Positions 36,816-45,277 of a DNA stretch of 64,000 nucleotides are shown here, one piece after another. Each line of letters starts with the position of its first letter. Position 1 is the stretch's first letter. Under the pieces are notes generated by a model that saw only the letters and a list, made by a program, of their open reading frames with translations, had not been told where the DNA came from and made no database searches. The stretch spans positions 1-64,000 of the forward strand of contig NZ_JAPMLL010000011.1 in the NCBI RefSeq assembly GCF_026410255.1, given 5' to 3'. The stretch comes from Xanthomarina sp. F1114 (lineage in GTDB: Bacteria; Bacteroidota; Bacteroidia; Flavobacteriales; Flavobacteriaceae). The position numbers were made by a program, and so were the translations under genes.

Positions 36816-38672
36816 ATGGCTGAAAAAGCAAAAAAAGCAGAGGTTGAAGCAACTGAAGCAAAAGCAGTTGAAGCAACTGAAACTCAAACAGTAGAAGCTC
36901 CAGAAGTATCTGAAGCTCAAAAAAACCCAGAAAAATTCTTAGAAGATTTTAACTGGCACAATTACCAAGAAGGTATTGATGAAGTTGAAGATTCTCAATT
37001 AAAAGAATTTGAAAAATTAGTAGCTGAAAATTTCGTTGACACTTTAGATGATGAAGTTGTTGAAGGAGAAGTTATTCATATTACAGATCGTGATGCAATT
37101 ATTGACATCAACGCAAAATCTGAAGGAGTTATTTCTTTAAACGAATTTCGTTACAATCCAAACTTAAAAGTAGGAGATAAAGTAGAAGTATTAATTGATG
37201 TTCGTGAAGACGCAACAGGACAATTAATATTATCTCACAGAAAAGCTCGTGTAATTAAAGCTTGGGATCGTGTTAACGCTGCACATGATAATGGTGAAAT
37301 CGTTAATGGTTTTGTTAAGTGTAGAACTAAAGGAGGTATGATTGTAGATGTTTTCGGAATTGAAGCATTCTTACCAGGTTCTCAAATTGACGTGAAGCCA
37401 ATTAGAGATTACGATCAGTACGTTAACAAAACAATGGAATTTAAAGTGGTTAAAATTAACCATGAATTTAAAAACGTTGTTGTTTCTCATAAAGCTCTTA
37501 TCGAAGCTGATATCGAAGAACAAAAGAAAGAAATTATTGGTCAGTTAGAAAAAGGACAAGTTTTAGAAGGTGTTGTTAAAAACATTACTTCTTACGGTGT
37601 GTTTATTGATCTTGGAGGTGTAGATGGATTAATCCATATTACAGATCTTTCTTGGTCTAGAATTAACCATCCAAACGAGATTGTTGAGTTAGATCAAAAA
37701 TTAAACGTAGTTATTCTTGATTTTGATGAAGATAAATCTAGAATCCAATTAGGTCTAAAACAATTAAGCAAACATCCTTGGGATGCTCTTGGCGAAGACA
37801 TTAAAGTTGGAGACAAAGTAAAAGGAAAAGTTGTTGTAATTGCAGATTACGGTGCATTTATTGAAGTAGCTGATGGTGTTGAAGGTTTAATTCACGTATC
37901 AGAAATGTCATGGTCTACACATTTACGTTCAGCTCAAGATTTCGTATCTGTAGGAGACGAAGTTGAAGCTCAAATCTTAACTTTAGATAGAGAAGATCGT
38001 AAAATGTCTCTTGGAATTAAGCAATTAACTCAAGATCCATGGACAGACATTACTTCTAAATATCCTGTAGGTTCTAAACATTCAGGAATTGTACGTAACT
38101 TCACAAACTTTGGTGTTTTTGTTGAATTAGAAGAAGGTATCGACGGATTAATTTATATCTCTGATTTATCTTGGACTAAGAAAATTAAGCATCCAAGTGA
38201 GTTCTGTAATGTAGGAGATACATTAGACGTAGTAGTTCTAGAATTAGATGTAGAAGGACGTAAATTAAGTTTAGGTCACAAACAAACTACAGAAAATCCT
38301 TGGGATAAATACGAAACTGAGTTCGCTTTAAATACAGTTCACACTGCAGAAATTGCTGATGTTGTAGATAAAGGTGCAACTATTGAATTTAACGAAGATA
38401 TCGTTGCTTTTGTTCCTTCTCGTCACCTTGAAAAAGAAGATGGAAAGAAACTTGGTAAAGGAGATACTGCAGAATTCAAAATCATTGAATTTAATAAAGA
38501 GTTTAAACGTGTAGTTGCTTCTCATACTGCTATTTTTAGAGAAGAAGAAGCTGCTAATGTAAAAGCCGCTGTTAAGAAACAAGAGTCTCAGGCAGCCGAA
38601 GCAAAACCTACATTAGGTGACGCTAACGATGCTTTACAAGCTCTTAAAGATAAAATGGACGGGAAGAAATAA
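36816..38672 (+). CDS. rpsA: 30S ribosomal protein S1
   Basis: This 618-residue protein binds mRNA on the 30S subunit. It has an acidic Ala/Glu-rich N-terminal tail (VEATEAKAVEATETQTVEA) and six S1 (OB-fold) domains, recognisable by repeats such as GVVKNITSYGVFIDLGGVDG, GKVVVIADYGAFIEVADG and GIVRNFTNFGVFVELEEG. The first two domains (from about residue 85) are more diverged, as usual. In Bacteroidetes, which largely lack Shine-Dalgarno sites, S1 is thought to matter greatly for initiation. It has a long leader and a strong terminator. Confidence 0.97.
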   Translation: MAEKAKKAEVEATEAKAVEATETQTVEAPEVSEAQKNPEKFLEDFNWHNYQEGIDEVEDSQLKEFEKLVAENFVDTLDDEVVEGEVIHITDRDAIIDINAKSEGVISLNEFRYNPNLKVGDKVEVLIDVREDATGQLILSHRKARVIKAWDRVNAAHDNGEIVNGFVKCRTKGGMIVDVFGIEAFLPGSQIDVKPIRDYDQYVNKTMEFKVVKINHEFKNVVVSHKALIEADIEEQKKEIIGQLEKGQVLEGVVKNITSYGVFIDLGGVDGLIHITDLSWSRINHPNEIVELDQKLNVVILDFDEDKSRIQLGLKQLSKHPWDALGEDIKVGDKVKGKVVVIADYGAFIEVADGVEGLIHVSEMSWSTHLRSAQDFVSVGDEVEAQILTLDREDRKMSLGIKQLTQDPWTDITSKYPVGSKHSGIVRNFTNFGVFVELEEGIDGLIYISDLSWTKKIKHPSEFCNVGDTLDVVVLELDVEGRKLSLGHKQTTENPWDKYETEFALNTVHTAEIADVVDKGATIEFNEDIVAFVPSRHLEKEDGKKLGKGDTAEFKIIEFNKEFKRVVASHTAIFREEEAANVKAAVKKQESQAAEAKPTLGDANDALQALKDKMDGKK

Positions 38673-38695
38673 TCTCTCATTCATATTATAATACT

Positions 38696-38729
38696 AAAGC
38701 CTTCATTTAACTATGAAGGCTTTTTTTAT
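38696..38729 (+). terminator. Terminator of rpsA
   Basis: AAAGCCTTCAT and ATGAAGGCTTT form an 11-bp stem around TTAACT and are followed by a T-run, about 25 bp past the stop codon. Confidence 0.9.
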
Positions 38730-39050
38730 AGCAAAACTCTATAAGTTATGTGCGTTTTAAATCTTCTTTTTAATCAATTAAAAGGTTCGTTTTTTATAAA
38801 TTCAAACATATATAAAACGTGGAAGATTATTATCTAAATGCTTTTTAAGAGATTTTAAATGTCTTAGAACCCAATTTTAACTTAAGAAATTGAATAAAAG
38901 TTAGAGAGACGTACAGAATAGGTTGAGAATATGAAGATATATATTTATGCTTGAGACGTTATTACCAGTGTTATTATTTATTGAAGATATTATTTCGTTT
39001 AAATTTTGCGAGGCATAAAAACAGAGTACTAAACTTTAAATTTAGATATA
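38730..39050. other. gene-free stretch after rpsA
   Basis: About 320 AT-rich bases with nothing I can support. A 23-codon open frame from ATG at 38948 has no features and is probably chance. Confidence 0.4.
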
Positions 39051-39090
39051 AAAAATGCCTTGAAGGTAAATCTCTCAAGGCATTTTTTAT
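39051..39090 (-). terminator. Terminator of the beta-barrel protein gene
   Basis: AAAAATGCCTTGA and TCAAGGCATTTTTT form a long stem around a GGTAAATCTC-type loop, 16 bp past the stop codon at 39106. Confidence 0.85.
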
Positions 39091-39105
39091 AAAACAGAAT
39101 TAGTA

Positions 39106-39540
39106 TTATAGTTTCATTGTAACACCAATAGCTGGCATAACGGTATTTATACCTCCTGAAAATTCAGCATAAAGTCCCCATTTATCATTCCAGAACCAAC
39201 GTCCTCCAACTTGAAGTCCTATATCAATACCACTATCATGGTCCCAATCATGGTCTCCTGTATAAATAGCATAACCAGCGTTAGCACCTCCATAAACATC
39301 CCAAGCAGCATTGGTAATTCCAAAAAGGTTATCAAAATAGTAATTAGCTTTAACCCCTAAAGTTACCCAATCAAAATCAAAATTTGTTCCTACGCCTGGT
39401 GCAATTGTAACATCCTTGTGGACCGGTATCTCATAGTTAACACCTACCAAACCAAAGTTTAGTTCTTTTCTAGCTTGCCCAAAAACACTTGCGACGCTTA
39501 TCATTAGTGCCATAGTAAATAAAAATGTGATTTTTTTCAT
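39106..39540 (-). CDS. Small outer-membrane beta-barrel protein
   Basis: This 144-residue protein has a signal peptide (ITFLFTMALMISVASVFGQ) and alternating hydrophobic strands with aromatic ends (VGVNYEIPV, LGVKANYYF, IDIGLQVGGRWFW, WGLYAEFSGG). That pattern is typical of small OmpW/OmpA-like eight-stranded barrels. There is no periplasmic domain and function is unknown. It is transcribed alone. Confidence 0.7.
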   Translation of the reverse strand: MKKITFLFTMALMISVASVFGQARKELNFGLVGVNYEIPVHKDVTIAPGVGTNFDFDWVTLGVKANYYFDNLFGITNAAWDVYGGANAGYAIYTGDHDWDHDSGIDIGLQVGGRWFWNDKWGLYAEFSGGINTVMPAIGVTMKL

Positions 39541-39953
39541 AATTGTTTATTTTAAAAATTTTATAGATGTGAATTTAATTATTTTTTCAGCTATTAAGGC
39601 AATAAACTAATAAATTATTGTAGAATTTAAAAGTCTATTTGCATTCCTTATAGACATGTATAAAGTAGAAGTTGCTAATTTAAAAACTACATCAGAAGCA
39701 ATATCAAGACTTAATGGTACTATTGATGCAGGATAAATTCCTAAAAATAAAAAGCAAGGAAACTATTCCTAATATTACATCACTACTATCATAAGTAAAC
39801 ACAACTATTAGTAAATTATCAGTTTACTTAAATATGCAATTTCATATTCTTGTATAGAAATGTATTTTTATTATTTTAAAGCAATTTTTAACAGGTAAAA
39901 TAAGCGAATTTAGCTTCTAGTAATTTTATAAAAAGCTTTGTATTATAAAAGCA
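39541..39953. other. mostly gene-free stretch before pyrR
   Basis: About 410 AT-rich bases. One 26-codon frame at 39656-39736 (MYKVEVANLKTTSEAISRLN and six more residues) has a protein-like composition, but no relative I recognise and no ribosome-binding or promoter signal. It may be a small peptide gene or a remnant. Confidence 0.35.
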
Positions 39954-39984
39954 TTGTACAAGCAATATTTTTACCGTAACTTTG
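39954..39984 (+). promoter_or_regulatory. Promoter of the pyrR-pyrB operon
   Basis: TTG at 39954-39956, a 20-nt spacer and TAACTTTG at 39977-39984 match the flavobacterial consensus. The box lies 25 bp upstream of the pyrR start, so the leader is very short and leaves little room for a PyrR-controlled attenuator. Confidence 0.7.
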
Positions 39985-40009
39985 TTTATCAAATACGTCT
40001 ACACAGTAT

Positions 40010-40555
40010 ATGAGTCAAAAAGTGTTACTTAACGCCAAAGAGGTAAACATCATTCTTCATCGATTGGCATGCCAACTTATTGAAAATCATAAAGACTTTT
40101 CGAATACCGTTTTAATAGGTATTCAGCCCCGTGGAAAATTTTTAGCTAAACGTTTAGCAGTCATGTTAGAGAACGAGTATAAAGTAAAAAATGTACGATT
40201 AGGACATTTGGATATTACGTTTTTTCGTGACGACTTTAGACGTGGAGATAAGCCATTGGAGGCCAATACAACAGAAATAAACTTTTTAGTTGAAGATAAA
40301 AAAATTGTTTTTATTGATGATGTTTTATATACGGGAAGAAGTATTCGTGCAGCACTTACAGCTATTCAATCGTTTGGTCGACCTCACGAAATAGAACTAT
40401 TAACCCTAATAGACAGACGTTTTAGCAGGCACTTGCCCATTCAGCCTAATTATCGAGGCCGACAGGTAGATGCTATAAATGATGAAAGAGTAAAGGTGAA
40501 TTGGGTAGAAAATGATGGAGAAGATGCGGTTTATTTAGTAGAAAATTATGAATAG
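40010..40555 (+). CDS. pyrR: Bifunctional pyr operon regulator / uracil phosphoribosyltransferase PyrR
   Basis: This 181-residue type I phosphoribosyltransferase has the PRPP-binding loop VFIDDVLYTGRSIRAAL near residue 105 and the PyrR-typical GIQPRGKFLAKRL and LIDRRFSRHLPIQPNYRG stretches. In Firmicutes PyrR binds pyr mRNA in response to UMP. Here it lies at the head of an operon with pyrB two genes on. It overlaps the next small gene by 8 bp. The short leader has no visible terminator/antiterminator, so regulation may differ or the enzyme may act mainly in uracil salvage. Confidence 0.9.
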   Translation: MSQKVLLNAKEVNIILHRLACQLIENHKDFSNTVLIGIQPRGKFLAKRLAVMLENEYKVKNVRLGHLDITFFRDDFRRGDKPLEANTTEINFLVEDKKIVFIDDVLYTGRSIRAALTAIQSFGRPHEIELLTLIDRRFSRHLPIQPNYRGRQVDAINDERVKVNWVENDGEDAVYLVENYE

Positions 40556-40898
40556 CGAAGAGTTATTTTTGTTTGATAAGAAAATCTCTGAAAACAGAGA
40601 TGAAGTTATTGTTTCTTTTGGACCCTTTAAGAGTTTAAAGAACATTCATGAAGTAGATATGATGCTTTTTGAAAAGATTCCAGAAGATATTGGAAGTTAT
40701 GATGGACATGAAGTGAATGACAATAATACCGATGGACGACTTTTTGCCTTTGGAAAGAATGCGGAAGACTTGTTTAAGATTATGAAACCCATGCTTTTAA
40801 AATTTGATTTTTTACAAAATGCCAACGTGTATTTGCGTTTTAATAAAGAAGACGGATCTTATAGCGAACTTGAACTAAAGTTAAAAGATTTGGAATAG
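40548..40898 (+). CDS. Small conserved-type protein between pyrR and pyrB
   Basis: I do not recognise this 116-residue soluble protein. It has a mixed alpha/beta pattern with the segments VIVSFGPFKSLKNIHEVDMM and DGRLFAFGKNAEDLFKIMKP, and ends in a charged helix (ELELKLKDLE). It overlaps pyrR by 8 bp and is followed by pyrB after 79 bp, so it is translated with the pyr genes and might act in pyrimidine metabolism or regulation. That is inference from position only. Confidence 0.75.
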   Translation: MNSEELFLFDKKISENRDEVIVSFGPFKSLKNIHEVDMMLFEKIPEDIGSYDGHEVNDNNTDGRLFAFGKNAEDLFKIMKPMLLKFDFLQNANVYLRFNKEDGSYSELELKLKDLE

Positions 40899-40977
40899 AT
40901 GGTTTTATCTTGCTAAGAAAAATAATATTTATCCAATTTAGAATAAGTAATAGGAACAGAAAATAAACACGAGTAAA

Positions 40978-41907
40978 ATGAGTGAATTAAGTGTCAACCA
41001 CTTATTGGGAATAAAATATCTTAAGGAAAAAGATATCGAACTTATTTTTGAAACTGCCGATCATTTTAAAGAAGTGATTAATAGACCCATAAAAAAAGTA
41101 CCTTCACTTAGAGATATTACCATTGCAAATTTATTTTTTGAAAACTCCACAAGAACCAAACTGTCATTTGAATTAGCGGAGAAAAGACTGTCGGCAGATG
41201 TAATTAATTTTTCAGCTTCGCAATCTTCAGTAAAAAAAGGAGAAACTTTAATAGATACAGTAGACAACATACTTGCCATGAAAGTAGATATGGTTGTTAT
41301 GCGTCACCCCAATCCTGGTGCAAGTGTGTTTTTGTCTCAACATGTTGGAGCAAGTATTATAAACGCCGGAGATGGAGCCCACGAGCATCCAACTCAAGCT
41401 TTATTGGATTCTTATTCTATAAGAGAACGTTTGGGAGGAGTAACTGGTAAAAATATTGTAATTGTTGGAGATATTTTACATAGTCGGGTAGCACTTTCGA
41501 ATATTTATGCCTTAAAATTACAAGGCGCGAATGTCATGGTTTGCGGCCCTAAAACATTACTTCCAAAACATATTGAAAAGCTAGGTGTAAAAGTTGAAAC
41601 TAATTTGCGTAAAGCGCTCAATTGGTGCGATGTTGCAAATATGCTTCGGGTGCAAAATGAACGTATGGAAATTAGTTATTTCCCTTCTACCAGAGAATAT
41701 ACGCAACAGTTTGGAGTCAACAAAGCAATGTTAGATTCTTTAGATAAGGAAATTACAATTATGCATCCAGGACCAATAAATCGTGGGGTTGAAATTACAA
41801 GTGATGTGGCCGATTCTAAACAGGCTATTATTTTAGATCAAGTCCAAAATGGAGTTGCTGTTAGGATGGCTGTAATTTATTTATTAGCTTCAAAGATTAA
41901 ACAATAA
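40978..41907 (+). CDS. pyrB: Aspartate carbamoyltransferase catalytic subunit
   Basis: This 309-residue enzyme joins carbamoyl phosphate and aspartate in the first committed step of pyrimidine synthesis. The carbamoyl-phosphate site FFENSTRTKLSFELA, the 80s-loop region SASQSSVKKGETL, the DGAHEHPTQALLDS motif and HPGPINRGVEI are all intact. Length is normal for PyrB. No pyrI regulatory subunit is adjacent. It is in the pyrR operon and is followed by the 110-residue protein after 12 bp. Confidence 0.96.
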   Translation: MSELSVNHLLGIKYLKEKDIELIFETADHFKEVINRPIKKVPSLRDITIANLFFENSTRTKLSFELAEKRLSADVINFSASQSSVKKGETLIDTVDNILAMKVDMVVMRHPNPGASVFLSQHVGASIINAGDGAHEHPTQALLDSYSIRERLGGVTGKNIVIVGDILHSRVALSNIYALKLQGANVMVCGPKTLLPKHIEKLGVKVETNLRKALNWCDVANMLRVQNERMEISYFPSTREYTQQFGVNKAMLDSLDKEITIMHPGPINRGVEITSDVADSKQAIILDQVQNGVAVRMAVIYLLASKIKQ

Positions 41908-41919
41908 AACCATAAAACT

Positions 41920-42252
41920 ATGATTATAGATAAAGAAGGTAATATTACCATTATTACTCAGGAAAAAGCCTCAGTTATAGAGTTAGTAAAAAAACTAGAT
42001 GTGGTTTATAAACGTTATAAAAATGATAATATCATTGTTGCATTAACAAGTTTAAAACCGCTTTCCGTACAAGATATTGTGGAGTTTTTACAACTATCTA
42101 ACACACATAGAAACTCTAAAAATTCTTTTGTAGTAGTTTCAGATAAAGTAAACCTAGATGAAATGCCAGACGAGATTGTAGTAGTTCCAACCCTGCAAGA
42201 AGCATACGATGTTATTGAGATGGAAGAGATGGAGCGCGATTTAGGCTTCTAA
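41920..42252 (+). CDS. Small STAS-like protein next to RNase Z
   Basis: This 110-residue protein has an alternating beta/alpha pattern (NITIITQEKASVIELVKKL, IIVALTSLKPLSVQDIVEFL, SFVVVSDKVNLDEM) that resembles a small STAS/SpoIIAA-like fold. Proteins of this kind next to rnz in flavobacteria are sometimes carried along in the ribonuclease Z annotation, but this one has no metallo-beta-lactamase motif. It lies 12 bp after pyrB and 64 bp before rnz. It may modulate RNase Z, which is inference from position. Confidence 0.7.
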   Translation: MIIDKEGNITIITQEKASVIELVKKLDVVYKRYKNDNIIVALTSLKPLSVQDIVEFLQLSNTHRNSKNSFVVVSDKVNLDEMPDEIVVVPTLQEAYDVIEMEEMERDLGF

Positions 42253-42316
42253 TTGTTTTCTGTTTAGCTATTATTACAAGAACTAACCAAGAAACAAATC
42301 TATAACAAAGGCTATA

Positions 42317-43225
42317 ATGAAACTCACTATATTAGGCTGTCATAGTGCAATCCCTCGTGTTAATACCAATCCAACCTCTCAAGTATTAGAAATAAACAAC
42401 CATATTTTTTTAATAGATTGCGGCGAAGGAACTCAGGTTGAATTACGCAGAAACAGAGTGAAATTTAACCGAATCAAGCATATTTTTATCTCGCATTTAC
42501 ATGGAGATCATTATTTTGGCTTGGTTGGACTTATCTCTACTTTTAGGTTGCTTACCAGAGAAACTGAACTTCATATATATTCACCAAAAGGGTTAAAGGA
42601 AGTTATAACACTTCAAATGAAATTAGCTGGTTCCTGGACCAATTATCCGCTTATTTTTCATGAATTAACTTCGAACGAGTCTGAATTAATTTTTGAAGAC
42701 GATCGCGTAGAAGTTCACACTATTCCTTTAGTTCATAGAGTTTATACCAACGGGTTTCTCTTTAAGGAAAAACCAGGACAAAGAAAATTAGATATAAATG
42801 CTACATTGAATGCAAATATCGATAAGGCCTATTATAATAAGTTGAAACAAGGTTTTGATGTGTTTAATAATAATGAAGAATTAATCAAGAATGAAACCGT
42901 AACTAAAGATCCTCAAAAACCTAAAAGTTATGCTTTTTGTAGCGATACGGCTTATAATGAAAAGATAATTGATATCATAAAAGGAACAACCGTATTATAT
43001 CATGAATCTACATTTTTAGAAAAACATAAAAAATTAACTATCCCCACCAAACATAGTACGGCTAAACAAGCGGCTACTATTGCAGAAAAAGCAGGAGTAG
43101 AGACCTTAATATTAGGACATTTTTCCACTAGGTATGATGATTTAAACGATTTTAAATTGGAAGCTCAAACTATTTTTAAACAAGTAGAATTGGCAAAAGA
43201 TGGGAAAGAATTTGATTTTAGTTAG
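42317..43225 (+). CDS. rnz: Ribonuclease Z
   Basis: This 302-residue metallo-beta-lactamase-fold enzyme cuts the 3' trailer from tRNA precursors. The zinc motif is HLHGDHYFGL, preceded by IDCGEGTQVELRR. Further ligands are in YAFCSDTAYNE and in TKHSTAKQAA, then LILGHFSTRYDD. Length fits the short bacterial form. The tRNA-His in this window lacks an encoded CCA, so such trimming is needed. Its 3' end overlaps the convergent gene by 8 bp. Confidence 0.93.
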   Translation: MKLTILGCHSAIPRVNTNPTSQVLEINNHIFLIDCGEGTQVELRRNRVKFNRIKHIFISHLHGDHYFGLVGLISTFRLLTRETELHIYSPKGLKEVITLQMKLAGSWTNYPLIFHELTSNESELIFEDDRVEVHTIPLVHRVYTNGFLFKEKPGQRKLDINATLNANIDKAYYNKLKQGFDVFNNNEELIKNETVTKDPQKPKSYAFCSDTAYNEKIIDIIKGTTVLYHESTFLEKHKKLTIPTKHSTAKQAATIAEKAGVETLILGHFSTRYDDLNDFKLEAQTIFKQVELAKDGKEFDFS

Positions 43226-43646
43226 ACTCCTGTAATTTAAATTCTTCCAGACCTAATATCCAATCAACAGCTTCTTCTAAGCTTTTACAGCGTTTAAGAC
43301 TTTTTTCGGAAAAATGCTTCTCTAGAGTGGCATTTTTATACCCAAAAGGATTATAAGTTACCATGGCACTAGCAAGAACAAAATCATATTCTTTATAAAA
43401 TCTTACCCAAAGATGTGGTTCAATAGAATAAGAATTAACTTTGTTAGAAATAAAACCAACTTTAAAATTATCGCCGTAATGTTCGGCAATTGCAGATATA
43501 ACTATTTCAATTTTATCCCAATTAAAATGGATTCCTTCATTTAATTCAGAGATAATAAATTTATCTAAAAAGAAAAAGGTCCCAAAAGAAAACTCTATTT
43601 TTGAGTTTCTAAGAAGTTTAGAATATTTACTGTTTTCAAATTTCAT
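43218..43646 (-). CDS. Hypothetical soluble protein, SpoIIAA/STAS-like
   Basis: This 142-residue protein has no signal peptide. Its pattern of strands and helices (FGTFFFLDKFIISEL, IEIVISAIAEHYGD, VGFISNKVNSYSI, then LASAMVTYNPFGYKNAT and SLEEAVDWILG) resembles the SpoIIAA-like/STAS group seen in many marine Bacteroidetes. No function is known. It converges on rnz with an 8-bp overlap of coding ends, so there is no terminator between them. Confidence 0.65.
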   Translation of the reverse strand: MKFENSKYSKLLRNSKIEFSFGTFFFLDKFIISELNEGIHFNWDKIEIVISAIAEHYGDNFKVGFISNKVNSYSIEPHLWVRFYKEYDFVLASAMVTYNPFGYKNATLEKHFSEKSLKRCKSLEEAVDWILGLEEFKLQESN

Positions 43647-43731
43647 TGGGGACTAAAACAAAGCTGTAATTTAGTGGAAATTGTTTATTTAAAAAAGTAT
43701 TTACAGAAGAAAACCTAACAAAATTAAAAGA

Positions 43732-44379
43732 ATGGACGGAGATTTAGGCAATTATAGAAAATCCTACGAGAAATACGAGTTGTTATTAGAAGACACTCCA
43801 GAAAACCCTATGGAATTATTTCAAAAATGGTTTTTTGAAGTAGATAAGTTTTTTCCAGAAATAGAGACTAATACCATGACTATTTCAACTATGGGGCTCG
43901 ATGGTTTTCCAAAAGGAAGAATTGTACTGCTAAAAAAATATACGTATGAAGGGTTTATCTTTTTTACCAACTATAATAGTGAAAAAGGCAAGGCAATCTT
44001 AAAAAACCCAAACGTGTGTTTATCGTTTTTTTGGCATGGGGCAGAACGACAAATAATTATTAAAGGAAAAACTAAAAAAATTGCAAAAAACTTAAGTGAT
44101 GGTTATTTTGAATCCAGACCTCGAGGCAGTCAGTTGGGGGCTCTAGCATCCAACCAAAGTGATGTTGTTGCAAATCGTGAGGTGTTAGAAAAGAAATTAA
44201 TTGCATTAGAGCAGGAGTATGAAGGCAAAGAAATACCTAGACCAGATTTTTGGGGAGGTTTTATTGTAGAGCCTGTAGAGATTGAGTTTTGGCAAGGAAG
44301 ACCTAATAGATTGCACGATAGAATTCGATATATTTTGGATTCTGAATACAATTGGGTAAAAAACCGACTATCTCCATGA
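43732..44379 (+). CDS. pdxH: Pyridoxamine 5'-phosphate oxidase
   Basis: This 215-residue FMN enzyme makes pyridoxal phosphate from PNP or PMP. The FMN-binding segments GRIVLLKKYTYEGFIFFTNY and SRPRGSQLGALASNQS are present. The C-terminal EFWQGRPNRLHDRI holds the conserved RLHDR that binds substrate. Length is normal. PLP made here would supply enzymes such as the trans-sulfuration enzyme at 10236. Confidence 0.95.
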   Translation: MDGDLGNYRKSYEKYELLLEDTPENPMELFQKWFFEVDKFFPEIETNTMTISTMGLDGFPKGRIVLLKKYTYEGFIFFTNYNSEKGKAILKNPNVCLSFFWHGAERQIIIKGKTKKIAKNLSDGYFESRPRGSQLGALASNQSDVVANREVLEKKLIALEQEYEGKEIPRPDFWGGFIVEPVEIEFWQGRPNRLHDRIRYILDSEYNWVKNRLSP

Positions 44380-44385
44380 TTTTTA

Positions 44386-44470
44386 CGATGAAATGCTGAA
44401 ATTCACTTCTTAAACCTGTATTTCATCGATTAAATGTTTAAAAAACCGATAAAATACATGCGTTTTATCG
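44386..44470. other. Two consecutive hairpins downstream of pdxH
   Basis: CGATGAAAT (44386-44394) pairs with ATTTCATCG (44420-44428), and CGATAAAA (44447-44454) pairs with TTTTATCG (44463-44470), followed by ATTTTAACATTTTG. The second could be a weak terminator of pdxH. The shared ATCG ends could also be protein-binding sites. Confidence 0.45.
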
Positions 44471-44545
44471 ATTTTAACATTTTGTTAACAGTTTTTTCTA
44501 TTTAGGAATTTATATTAGCTAAACCAAATCTAAATTACCTACATA

Positions 44546-45040
44546 ATGAAAAAGCCTACTATTCTACCAGTTATGGTATTATTTGCCATGCTCATGTTTT
44601 CCTGTTCGACAGATAGTCTTGATGAAACCGAAAGTAATGTTCACACTAACGTTGAAGTTCCTGAAACCAAACTAATAGAAATTGAAATCCTTGATTTAAT
44701 CAACGATTACAGATTAAGTTTAGGTTTAAACACCCTTAATAATATGGCAGTAATTAAGTCGCAAGCATACGGGCATACCGACTATATGATTGCAACCGAC
44801 AACGTTTCTCACGATAATTTTTACCAACGAAAAAGCTATTTAGTAAATAACGCAGGAGCTCATAAAGTATCAGAAAATGTGGCATATGGTTTTACAAGAG
44901 CGGAGTCTGTTGTAAATGCTTGGATAAATAGTCCTGGACATAAAGAAGTTATTGTAGGAGATTTTACAGATTTTGATATTTCAGCAGAACAAAATAGTGA
45001 AGGTAAATGGTATTATACAAATATCTTTGTCAAAAAATAA
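44546..45040 (+). CDS. CAP-domain (SCP-like) lipoprotein
   Basis: This 164-residue lipoprotein (lipobox MFSC) has a CAP/SCP domain over about residues 45-160. The conserved histidine in AYGHTDYM, the glutamate in VSENVAYGF and the motif NAWINSPGHKEVI are visible. Bacterial CAP proteins sit in the envelope. Some act on lipids or proteins, but most have unknown roles. It is transcribed alone and followed by a terminator. Confidence 0.88.
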   Translation: MKKPTILPVMVLFAMLMFSCSTDSLDETESNVHTNVEVPETKLIEIEILDLINDYRLSLGLNTLNNMAVIKSQAYGHTDYMIATDNVSHDNFYQRKSYLVNNAGAHKVSENVAYGFTRAESVVNAWINSPGHKEVIVGDFTDFDISAEQNSEGKWYYTNIFVKK

Positions 45041-45121
45041 ATCCCATTGAATAGTTAAATTTAATATGTAAGCTATATTATTTTTTTATTAATAGATCCC
45101 TCAATCTAATTAATAGCAATT

Positions 45122-45178
45122 AAAAAACCACTTGTACTATAATTTCTTGAGTGAAGGGATAGAAAGTGGTTTTTTTTC
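45122..45178 (+). terminator. Terminator of the CAP lipoprotein gene
   Basis: AAAAAACCACTT pairs with AAGTGGTTTTTTTT across a loop of about 33 nt that may contain further pairing. It lies about 80 bp past the stop codon. Confidence 0.65.
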
Positions 45179-45277
45179 TTTCAATAGACATAGGGTCTAT
45201 GTAAATTGATTGATAGAGATATTCTTCTTAGAAGCGGATATTATGGCAAATAAAGAAGCTTATAGTCAAATGGGCTA

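Noticed and set aside
39656-39736. 26-codon frame upstream of pyrR
   Set aside because: Protein-like composition but no promoter or known relative. Noted in the gap entry instead of called as a gene.
39954-40010. PyrR-responsive attenuator before pyrR
   Set aside because: The promoter lies 25 bp from the start codon, so there is no room for a terminator/antiterminator leader.
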